In this document: in pieces, positions 26,201 through 38,200 of the stretch
Numbering within the stretch: position 1 is the stretch's first letter
Layout: every line of letters begins with the position of its first letter
Assembly: GCF_000764305.2 (NCBI RefSeq)
Contig: NW_025934624.1
Location: 1-64,000, forward strand
Reading direction: 5' to 3'
Origin: Hyalella azteca
Taxonomy: Eukaryota; Arthropoda; Malacostraca; Amphipoda; Hyalellidae
DNA: 64,000 nucleotides
Position numbers and translations under genes: made by a program
The notes under the pieces: generated by a model
The model's input: the letters and a program-made list of their open reading frames with translations, nothing else
Told to the model about the DNA's origin: nothing
Databases searched by the model: none

Positions 26201-29200
26201 ATTACCCCATATACCAACAAGGCACCATATTACCCCATATACCAACGACGCACCATATTACCCCATATACCCACGGCGCACCATATTATCCCATATACCC
26301 ACGGCGCACCATATTACCCCATATACCAACGACGCACCATATTACCCCATATACCCAAGGCGCACCATATCATCCCATATACCCACGACGCACCATATTA
26401 CCCCATATACCCACGGCGCACCATATTACCNTAGCTCCACGTACCTACATACTTCTAAATCCACGTACCTACATACTTCTAGCTCCACGTACCTACATAC
26501 TTCTAAATCCACGTACCTACATACTTATAGCTCCACGTACCTACATACTTATAGCTCCACGTATCCTCATACTTCTAGATCCATGTACCTACATACTTCT
26601 AGCTGCATGTACCTACATACTTATAGCTACACGTACCTACATACTTCTAGCTACACGTACCGTGCACGGTCAACACGTATCTGAGGACATATCATATAAT
26701 CACTTAAGACACGTGCTACTAAAAACTTTATTAACCTATATTTTTAAGTGAAAAAAATTCCCAATAAATATTTATTCCAGATTAAAGGTTTCGGATGGTA
26801 TTTACATAACTGACACCTATTGGTTATATATATTTTATAAAGTGCGTGGAAGAAATAAGTGGAGCCTTTTATTTTAACAGATATCGCTTGTGAGAAAATA
26901 AAGGTGCATATCATTCGTAATGAATCTTATCAATGAATGATAAATTATCATCTATATTAACATCATATAACTTTATTGCATTAGTAGTTACAAAGATCGC
27001 TAAATATAATAAAAATATAGTATTCCAAACGCAGGTTGCGGCTAATTAAAGACAATTTGATGTTGATCGAAACATATTTGAATCATGCACTTGGAATGTT
27101 AACAAAGCAAAGCAATTTTTCAACGAATTTTCATTGTTAAATGGAAATTCTCGTGCCAATGATGGTCAACTACGAGCCTCTTGGACGTCCGTCTCAAGCA
27201 GGTACACACCAGCCAACATTTAAATTAAAATTCGATTGACCATTAAAATAAATAGGGACGTTTTTGTTGACTAACAAATTAATTATTAAACTAATTAGGC
27301 ACGTTTTTGTTGACTTACACACTAATTAATTAAGTAAATAGACACTTTATAGTTGACTTACAAATTAATTGTTTCAGTAGATACGCACGTTTTTGTTGAT
27401 TAACAAATTAATTATTAAACTAAATAAGCACGTTCATGTTGACTTACAAACTATCGGTGATGTGAGCGTCCTGGTTAGACGCGTTGACGAGCTTGAGGCC
27501 CACGGTGCCCACGGGCACGCCCTTGCTGGAGAGCGCCTGCTCGGTGACTATCCACACGTACCCCTGGCCGGTCATGTTGAAGTAGGACGCGTCGTGGAAG
27601 ATCTTAGCGGCGTCTTGCTTGCTGAAGGGGAAAATAAATTTTATTGGAGGAAAAAGTGAACAATTTTGCTTTGGGAATTTTTCAAATAGTGTTAATTTTT
27701 TTCATGGGACGCGTCGTGGAAGATCTTAGCGGCGTCTTGCTTGCTGAAGGGGAAAATAAATTTTATTAGAAGCCTAAGTGAAAAAATTTGATTTGGGAAT
27801 TTTTCAAATAGTGTTAATTTTTTTCATAGGACGCGTCGTGGAAGATCTTAGCGACGTCTTGCTTGCTGCGGGTGAAAATAAATTTTATTCGAGGAAAAAG
27901 TGAAAAATTTTGCTTTGGGAATTTTTCAAATAGTGTTAATTTTTTTCATTGGACGCGTCGTGGAAGATCTTCGCGACGTCTTGCTTGCTGCGGGTGAAAA
28001 TAAATTTTATTGGAGGAAAAAGTGAAAAATTTTGCTTTGGGAATTTTTCAAATAGTGTTAATTTTTTCATATTAGCAAAATTTCAAATAGTGCTAATTAT
28101 TTTAAATTAGCAAAATTTCAAATTGTGCTCATTTTTCAGATTAGCAAAAATTCAAATAGTGCTAATGTAATAATTTTTTTCAAATAGTGAATAATTTGCA
28201 GAGGATGAAGAGAATAATTATCAGTGACGCAAGTCAATAATTTACTAAAGAGGTACTAAATTCATTGATAACAACTCGCAACACCCAATTAAACACAAAA
28301 CGAAATAATCATAACAAACTTAGGAGCTTAGCATATACTGTAATCAACAGCCTGAGTCTCATCCTTATTCCATGCGAAGAAGATGAAAAATTTTTCGCGG
28401 AAAAACTAAGAAAAAGTTCCAAATTGCGGTAAATTTGACGGAATTTCCCCGAAAATTTTTTAGTAAGAAAATTTTTTTAGAAGTTGCAGTGGTAGGGAAT
28501 ACCACTGACACTTCTAAAGATATGATGTGAATGAAAGATTGAGAAAACTGAAACCCTGCAGATGCAAGTCGGCTATTTTGCTGTAAGAAAAATTGAAATT
28601 AAATTCACGGAACATAGTTTTAGCTTTTTCATAAAAAATATACGTAACTCAGTACTGACTGCAGTGACTGAAAGAGTGCGCATTTTCTCGTCCGTCCGTG
28701 ACGTGAAGTCACGGACGGACGTTACGGACGGACATGACGAGCACAATAGCTCTTTTTTTTCATAAATGAGAAAATGCGCTAAAAAGCCAATAAATAACTT
28801 TCTCTTAAACAACAGCATAAGATTAAAATGAGCAATTTCTCCCATCATGACTTACTCTTCTGCAACTAAATAGCCAGCAGAAACAATATTATCAATAAGC
28901 GTCAGGAGCTCTTTGGGTGGTGAATATAAGAACTCGGGACAATACAATTTTTCAAGGCAAAACTTTTCAAGCATGTTTACAAGAAGCTTATAATATCAAC
29001 GCGACGGCATGCAAATCTAGCCTCCCATGCAATTCAGGGTAAAATGAGTAAGCATTCAACTAGGCAGGGTAACTCTTCAAACAAGTCAAGCCATCAACTG
29101 ATTATAAATAAGCATGCAAATTATTCAGCTGCGTAATTTAGGACAAGCTAGTTTGCAATTGCCCAACCAACTTGACTTCAAGACACGTCTATGTTGGGTT

Positions 29201-32200
29201 AGCCTCAATAATGACAATAATAATTATTATGCTGCAATGAATGAGATTTATATTGTATAAATGCAATGCAGTTATCATAATTTCCTGCTGCAAATTAGCC
29301 AAAATATTTCCATGTTACGATGTCGATTTTGACCAGACATTTTTGTTGCAGAGGAAAAAAGGTTTAATTACTGTTTTTCTCTACGCAAATCAAAAGTATG
29401 CCTATACGATATGCAGCATGTAAACTATGTACATTTGCATTCGCTAGGTAGAAAGAAAATAAAGTTGCACACATTTTTTAAAAACATGCTAATGGCCTCC
29501 CAACAGGCAAATGACGTCGAAACAATAATACTCAATTTGATTCATCGAAAAACCATAAATTCAACGTCAGATGTCTGGTGGGCAATAGAGGTGTCCAATG
29601 TAAGGTCCATGCAAAATTTAATCAAACTGAATTTCAAAAAATCAACAGCAAGTTTTCAATCGCCTCGTAGAGATCTTGCCACCATAATAAATTGGATGAA
29701 AAATATATGGGTGCAATGAATAAACGATTATTTCTAACGCACCATACGATACATAAATTCATCCTACATCAGTCAGTGGTGTGCAAAGCACAGATAGGCC
29801 CAGTTGGTCTTTACCAGAGAAGTCTTTGTCAAATTGAAAAAAATAATGAAACAAGTTAACTTGAACATATACGCTTCACGAATTTGATTAGAGGCTTACC
29901 AGCTTATCAGTTCTCCTATTGAACTGCTGGATTAACTTTGGCCGTTGGTTTCTGAGTTCGCGACTTTGCTATAAAATTAGTTCATTGCTGGCATTGAGAA
30001 TATGAACAAAACATTAAGAACATGGCGTGAACACGGCCTCGAATTCGCCATGTGATACTCCACCTACATCAATACCAACATGTCGACCAATCCTCATTGA
30101 AAAAAAATAAGCTTTGGAGTTTCGTAATTTTACCATTTGTTGTAGTATTACTCTTCATGAATGAAGCACTAGATATTCAATACTTGAACTTATACGCACT
30201 CAAAATCAATAATAATAATAATAATAATAATAATTTTTTTATCGAAGTTCAGGTAACACATCATTGAATATGAGCATGATGCCGCTAGAAATGTTAAAGA
30301 AATTAGTATAAGTTGGTAAAATTTGTTCTTTAAGCAGGTCATTGAAGACCAGAGAATTTGTTTTATTTGCAATATTCTTATTAGTTTTTCAATATACCGA
30401 TAAATATTTTTTGTTTGCACTGGTAAGCTGAAAATCAGGATACGGATGGACATTTTTATTTCGTTAACAACGTTTCGAATGTATCAATTATTCAATAATA
30501 TTCATTATTTTTAGAGCTCAGTCATTTATTGTTAACATTAATGCAACTCAGGTACAGCATTGACCCGATGATTTACTTAAATAGAGTAATTGTAAACAAG
30601 ATAATTTCAAAACCTTCAAGATAAAAACTGTAATCTCAATGTAGTCAATCTACGCAATCACATCACCGGGCGTTCCAGCAACTCTTTCGTTTCCTCAGAG
30701 TATAAAGTTCCTGAGAATTTGATGTTATTTTCATGCAGAGAGTATAATGAAGATGGATAAAAAATACCGAAATTGATGGCCCTATGCCGCTGCAGGAATA
30801 TTGTCCAATGTCCAGGGGCCATACTTTCAAAACTCGCTAAGTTAACGTAAGTACTTACGCTCTATTTTCTTGTTTATGATTGGTGGATTTTGCTTGAATG
30901 ACCGTCAATGATTGGCTGATGAACTTACGATCTCTTAACTTTTTTTGAAAGTATAGGCCCGGGGCTGCGACTGTAGCGGCATGAACAACTTAAAGGCAAA
31001 GGCTCCTGAAACTCGACCTCGGGTGTGACTTCCAATGGCAACAAGTCTCATTTCCTCTCATTGACCAGGACAATTCCTAGACTGGTGTTAGTTAAGCGTT
31101 ATTACAATATAATATTTATAACGACATATATATTTTATGATATATATTATAACAATAATTTCCCGCACGTGGAGTAAGGACGAAAATTCATCGAAGTTTG
31201 TCTGTCAAGTTTGTTTTAGTTCAGTTAGTCAGATAGATCAACGAGCATTTAATGTAAGTTAGCTGAAAAGAAACGCTGGTCAGGCAAATATATCGTTATC
31301 TGCAAGCCATGCATGGCCAGCGAAGATGCGTCTAAGACTTCAACAAAAGGCAAGACAAGCCCTCAGCGTTAGAGGGTCGTTACCTCGGCGCCCTCGCCTT
31401 CCTTGGTCGGATCACGGCTGCGGCTGCGCCATCTCTCACTGCCAGGCTATTAGGAACATGAGATACATCTTTCTTACTCATCTTTCTTAATCATGCTTCT
31501 TACTCATGTTTCTTACTCATGTTCATTGCTCATGTTTCTTACTCATGTTTTTTACTCATGTTTCTTACTCATGTTTCTTAATCATGTTTCTTATCGTGTT
31601 TCTTACTCATGTTCATTGCTCATGTTTCTTACTCGTGTTTTTTACTCATGTTTCTTACTCATGTTCATTGCTCATGTTTCTTACTCATGTTTTTTACTCA
31701 TGTTCATTACTCATCTTTCTTAATCATGCTTCTTACTCATGTTTCTTAATCATGTTCATTACTCATGTTTCTTACTTATCATTCTTACTCATGTTTCTTA
31801 ATCATGTTCATTACTCGTGTTTCTTACTCATCATTCTTACTCATGTTTCTTAATCATGTTCATTACTCGTGTTTCTTACTCATCATTCTTANNNNNNNNN
31901 NNNNNNNNNNNNNNNNNNNNNNNNNNNNNNNNNNNNNNNNNNNNNNNNNNNNNNNNNNNNNNNNNNNNNNNNNNNNNNNNNNNNNNNNNNNNNNNNNNNN
32001 NNNNNNNNNNNNNNNNNNNNNNNNNNNNNNNNNNNNNNNNNNNNNNNNNNNNNNNNNNNNNNNNNNNNNNNNNNNNNNNNNNNNNNNNNNNNNNNNNAAG
32101 TCTGGTGATGTGGCAAGTCTGGTGATGTGGCAAGTCTGGTGATGTGGCAAGTCTGGTGATGTGGCAAGTCTGGTGATGTGGCAAGTCTGGTGATGTGGCA

Positions 32201-35200
32201 AGTTTGGTGATGTGGCAAGTCTGGTGATGTGGCAAGTCTGGTGATGTGGCAAGTCTGGTGATGTGGCAAGTCTGGTGATGTGGCAAGTCTGGTGATGAGG
32301 CAAGTTTGGTGATGTGGCAAGTCTGGTGATGTGGCAAGTCTGGTGATGTGGCAGTCTGGTGATGTGGCAAGTTTGGTGATGTGGCAAGTTTGGTGATGTG
32401 GCAAGTTTGATGATGTGGCAAGTCTGGTGATGTGGCAAGTCTGGTGATGTGGCGAGTCTAGTAATGTTTCCAACGAAGCTCTAGTTCAAATTAGGATAAG
32501 AACGTTCAGGAAAAACTTTTCTTCAACGTGAATTACGTATATACGTGTTGGTCATAAGTTTATGAATAGTTTAGCTTTGGCACCGAATGCGTAAAAAACG
32601 TCATTGATGATCATACAGAAACTAAATGTTCAACATTAATGACGGTATCGTAAGATCTTTAGCGAAATCACCAAGCTTGTACTTTTATAAGTCAATTTTT
32701 AGGCAATCATTAAGCTTGTACTTTTTTAGGCAATCACTAAGCTTGTACTTTTTAGGCAATCACTAAGCTTGTACTTTTTAGGCAATCTTTAGGTAATCAC
32801 AAAGCTTGGACTTTTTTAGGCAATCTTTAGGCAATCACTAAGCTTGTGATATTTAGACAATCTTTAGGCAATCATTAAGCTTGTACTTTTTTAGGCAATC
32901 ATTAAGCTTGTACTTTTTTAGGCAATCACTAAGCTTGTACTTTTTAGGCAATCTTTAGGCAATCACAAAGCTTGGACTTTTTTAGGCAATCTTTAGGCAA
33001 TCACTAAGCTTGTGATATTTAGGCAATCTTTAGGCAATCATTAAGCTTGTACTTTTTAGGCAATCTTTAGGCAATCACTAAGCTTGTACTTTTTAGGCAA
33101 TCTTTAGGCAATCACTAAGCTTGTACTTTTTTAGGCAATCTTTAGGCAATCACCAAGCTTGTACTTTTTTAGGCAATCTTTAGGCAAAACGACGCACCAT
33201 ATTACCCCATATACCCAAGGCGCACCATATCATCCCATATACCCACGACGCACCATATTACCCCATATACCCACGGCGCACCATATTACCCCATATACCA
33301 ACAAGGCACCATATTACCCCATATACCAACAAGGCACCATATTAGCCCATATACCAACAACGTACCTAATTACTCCATATCATATGACTCTTCATACCCA
33401 CTTCGTACCGTATTACCCCACGACGTACCTTATTACCCCATATACCAACAACGCACCATATTACCCCATATATGACTCTCATAACCACTTCGTACCTTAT
33501 TACCCCACTTCGTACCGTATTACCCCACTTCGTACCTTATTATAGATGAACTCGCCGACAGGAACGCCCTTGCGCTTGGTGTGTGATGACTCATCCTCCT
33601 GTATGTTGATGATGGTGTACTCCGCGTTGATGCGGTCACCGCTCTCGTCAAACGCCACCTTCCCGGTGAGTCCGTTCTCCAACACCTCGTTCTGGATGTA
33701 TCTGTAACGCAGCTGTGCTATAACCGGCTATTATATCCTCGGTATACCTCGTCAAGAGGTACAGAGTCCATTATGAAAGCAATGAGCATGATGTTATTGT
33801 GACGCGACGATAGATGGCGGCGCGGTCAAACCGGCTGGGGAATGTGGTGGGGGATATGCCCTTTCAGTGCATCCGGTCGTCGGTTGAGTTCAAGCAGTAT
33901 GAACGGTGAAACGAGCCTCCGCGCGAAGTGTGTTCTGCGTGAGGCTTGGAATAATGCAACCGAAACATTCCATGCAGATGCTGCAAGAAGCCTTCAAGGA
34001 CGACTGCCTTTTTAAGATCACAATCTGGGAAGTGGCACAAGGCGTTCGAGGTGGGCCGGGAGGAGGTCGCCGACGAACCCCGTTCAGGACGCCCAAACAA
34101 CAACCCAAACTGAAGAGAACGTGGATCGTGTGTGCGAAGTTTTGCGATCAAAACGTTGATCATTGTCTTCTTTAACATCCGATGAATAGTCCATTGTGAG
34201 TTTGTACCGCAAGGACAAACTGTAAACTCAGCCTTTTCCACATGCAACACCACGTTACAACGTTGCTGAGAGGCATTCCCGTGGAGGAGTTCCAGGGTGC
34301 CTTTCAGGCGTGGCAAGCACGTCTCCGCAAGTGTATTGATGCAGGAGCAATGTATTTTGAAGAATATTGAACATTTGTACAAATTGCGATCAATAAATGT
34401 TATTTGCCAGAATATGCTCATTACTTTCATAATGCACCCTGTATGAAGATCATACGGCAGAAGACCGTGTGCACGATTAGACGAAAATAAATAGCAGAAA
34501 CGGGATGACAGCGACATGGATGATTGCTATTTGTGCGAATTAGAATGTCAAATGCTAGGATGAGTCAAGACGCCGAATATCTCATTTCCAGTGATTGAAC
34601 AATTAACCTAAAATGCGATATCATATTGAAATTAAGCTAATAAATGTTCCCAAATAACGTCGAAAAAAGAACCAAAACTGCTTCGTCGTATTGAAATAAA
34701 GTTAATAAATTATCCCTAAAGTAGTGAGGACCAACGCCTTACTTGAACAAAACCTTGCCAGTCTCCCAATGGCTGCCGGTGTTATCGCAGTCCTTAGGGG
34801 GACTGTTGGTGGTGTTCTCTTTCTCGTGCAGCTTCTTTAGAGCGCCCGCCAACACATACCTGCGGGCAGGGCAACCATACAACTCAGATATACATGAGAA
34901 ATATTTCTAGATCCACGTACCTACATACTTGTAGATCCATGTACCTACATACTTCTAGGCAGGTTTCATTGAAGACCAGAGAATTTGTTTAATTGAGAAT
35001 TTTCTTATTAGTTTTTTCAATAGATCAAACAACATTTTTCGTTGGCACTGGTAAATCGAAAATCAGAGTACCGATAGACATTTTTAATTCTTTAACAACG
35101 TTGCGAATGTATCAATCATTCGAAACGTATCAATCATTCTGGTCTTCAATGAAACCTGCTTAAATGAACAACTTTTGCCAACCAATACTAACATACTTCT

Positions 35201-38200
35201 AGCTACACGTACATTGCACGGCCAACACGTATCTGAGGACATATTAACCACTCAAGACACGCGCTACTAAGTTTAAGAATAAAGGCTAAAACCAAAAAAG
35301 TTGCATAAAACATTTTACTGAATAAAAGTCCTAGATGAATAACTTAGCTATAACTAACTTAGTTATAGCTAACTAATTAACTTATAACTTAGCTATAACT
35401 TTTATTCAGTAAAATGTTTTATGCAACTTTTTTGGTTTTAGCCTTTATTCTTAAACGTGCTACTAAGAAATACACGCTACTTTATTTGCCCATGTTTTTA
35501 AGCGAAAAATTTACCATCGAAATTTATTCAAGATTTAAGATTTAGGAGGGTATTTACATAATTGACCTCTATTGGTCATAAATAACTTATATAGTGCGTG
35601 GAAGAAATATGAGGAGCCTATAATTATAACTGATACCGCTTGTGAGAAATTAAAGGTGTAGTATATCATTCGTAATGAATGTTATCAATGACAGATAATC
35701 ATCATCTATAATAAATCTATGATATCATTTTTATAACTGATACCGCTTGTGAGAAATTAAAGGTGTATATCATACGTAATGAATGTTATCAATGAATGAT
35801 AATCATCATCTATAATCTATATTATCATCTTGTAACTTCATTGCATTAGGAGTTACAAAGCACGTTAAGTTTAATGAAGAACGTAAGGAATAAGTAAATA
35901 GGAACGTTTTTATTGACACAAAAATTAATTATTAAAAAAAGGCACGTTTTTGCTGACTTGCAAATTAATTATTATAATAAATGAGCACACTTTTGTTGAC
36001 TTACAAATTTAGTAAATGAGCACATTTTTGTTGACTTGCAAATTAATTATTGAATTAAATAAGCAAGTTCATGTTGACTTACAAACTAATTATTAAAGTA
36101 AATATGCATGTTTTTGTTGACTTACAAACTAATTATTAAAGTAAATAGGTACGTTTTTTCTTGACTTACTAATTAATTATTAAAGTGAATATGCACATCT
36201 TTGTTGACTTACAAATTAATTGTTCAAGTAGATAGCCACGTTTTTATTGACTTCCAAACTAATTATTAAAGTAAATATGCACGTTTTTGTTGACTTACAA
36301 CTTGTTTATTTAAGTAGATAGGCACTTTTTTGTTGACTTACAAACTAATTAATAAATTAAATAAGCATTTTTTTGTTGACTTACAAACTAATTATTAAGT
36401 GAATAGGTACATTTTTTTACTTACAAGCTGTCGGTGATGTGAGCGTCTTGGTTAGACGCGTTGACGAGCTTGAGGCCCACGGTGCCCACGGGCACGCCCT
36501 TGCTGGAGAGCGCCTGCTCGGTGACTATCCACACGTAGCCCTGGCCGGTCATGTTGAAGTAGGACGCGTCGTGGAAGATCTTAGCGGCGTCTTGCTTGCT
36601 GCGGGGGGAAAAAAATTTATTTGAGGCCTGAGTAAAATAAATTTGATTTTGGAATTCTTCAAATAGTGTTAATTTTTTCATAGGACGCGTCGTGGATGAT
36701 CTTAGCGGCGTCTTGCTTGCTGAGGGGGAAAATAAATTTTATTTTTGAGGCCTAAGTAAAAAAATTGCTTTGGGAATTTTTCAAATAGTGCTTTTTTCAA
36801 ATTAGCAAAATTTCAAATTGTGCTAATTTTTTCAAATTTGCGAAATTTCAAATTGCGATAATTTTTTCAATGTAGCAAAATTTCAAATAGTGCTAATTTT
36901 TTCAAATTAGCAAAATTTCAAATTGTGCTAATTTTTTCAGATTAGCAAAATTTCAAAAAGTGCTAATTTGTTAATTTTTTCAAAAAGTGAATAATTTGCT
37001 GAGGATGAACAGAATAATTATCAGTAACGTAAGTCAATAATTTACTGAAAGAGGTACTAAATTCATAGATAACAACTCGCAACACCCAATTAAACACAAA
37101 ACGAAATAATCATAACAAACTTAGGAGCTTAGCATATACTGTAATCAACTGCACTATGAAATTGAGTCGCTAAGCGCACAGGAGGATAACAACTAGAGGA
37201 TAACAACTCACTCTGCATCGAGGAGGATAAAAACTCACTCAGCATAGAAGAGGATAACAACTCACTCAGCATAGAGAAGGACAACAACTCACTCAGCATA
37301 AAGGAGGATAACAACTCACTCCGCAAAGAGGAGGATAACAACTCACTCAGAATAGAGGAGGATAACAACTCACTCTGCATAGAGGAGGATAACAACACAC
37401 TCAACATAGAGGAGGATAACAACTCACTCAGCATAGAGGAGGACAACAACTCACTCTGCATAGATGAGGATAACAACTCACTCTGAATAGAGGAGGATAA
37501 CAACTCACTCTGCATAGAGGAGGATAACAACTCACTCTGCATAGAGGAGGATAACAACTCACTCTGCATATAGGAGGATAACAACTCACTCAGCATAGAG
37601 GAGGATAACAACTCACTCTGCATAGAGGATAACAACTCACTAAGGTGGTCCACGAACTCGTTCAGGCCAGGCTCGAACTCGATCACCATCTCCACCTGCA
37701 CCATCAAGTAGGTTATGGATTTGTATGGTGAGTACAGAATAGTGTTAGTAACTATCGAACTCGATCACCATCTCCACCTGTACCATCAAGTAAGTTATAG
37801 ATTTGTATGGTGAGTACAGAATAGTGTTAGTAACTACCAAACTCGATCATCATCTCCACCTGTACTTTCGTTGATGCTTTCACCGAACTTAATATAATAT
37901 TCCTACTACAGTTACCAGTGCAGCACTTTGGACGATTATTTTATGAAACCTTCAATCCAATCTATACGAAGAAAAAAATTATACACCAACACTGATGCCT
38001 TCATCAACTTAACATCTTGTCTATACGCAAAGATTATAAGAAGTGCCCTTTCCTGTTAGACACGTAGACGAACTTGAGGCACCCACTCAAGAATTGGTAT
38101 CATATTAATATAGAAGAATTCCTCGATCTCCCACAGGCTTCCACTGTGATTGCCATACTACCAATAGATATCATTCTCATCCGTAAATACAATGAGACGC

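Larger units (their letters stand above)
20388..28346. repeat. Tandem segmental duplication, unit 1
   Basis: This is about 8 kb whose blocks recur in the same order in unit 2: 20388-23545, the TTTAGGCAATC array near 24.6 kb, the ACCATATTACCCC array near 26.1 kb, the CCACGTACCTACATACTT array near 26.45 kb, then 26660-28346 including E5'. A single N at 26431 lies where E6 and E7 would be expected by comparison with unit 2. About 620 bp near 22.1-22.7 kb is absent from unit 2. Confidence 0.85.
28347..37147. repeat. Tandem segmental duplication, unit 2
   Basis: This copy of unit 1 begins with the same CAGCCTGAGTCTCATCC text at about 28349 and ends with the same CTTAGCATATACTGTAATC text at about 37146. 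It contains E7, E6 and E5. Differences from unit 1 include a ~750-bp insertion at 29291-30043, a MITE at 30819-30957 in place of ~620 bp, a fold-back insertion at 35264-35460, the mariner relic, an extra 17-bp array and the N run. Confidence 0.85.

Noticed and set aside
25942..26751. 269-residue ORF with PYYPIYPRR repeats
   Set aside because: It is open in three frames across the 25-bp array and crosses an N.
31765..32473. ORFs running through the N gap
   Set aside because: Unknown bases were translated as X; no information.
24600..33187. TTAGGC motifs as interstitial telomere repeats
   Set aside because: TTAGGC appears only inside a longer TTTAGGCAATC composite unit, not as a tandem hexamer.
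33864..34517. 217-residue minus-strand ORF
   Set aside because: Antisense to the mariner relic; the plus strand carries the recognisable transposase pieces.
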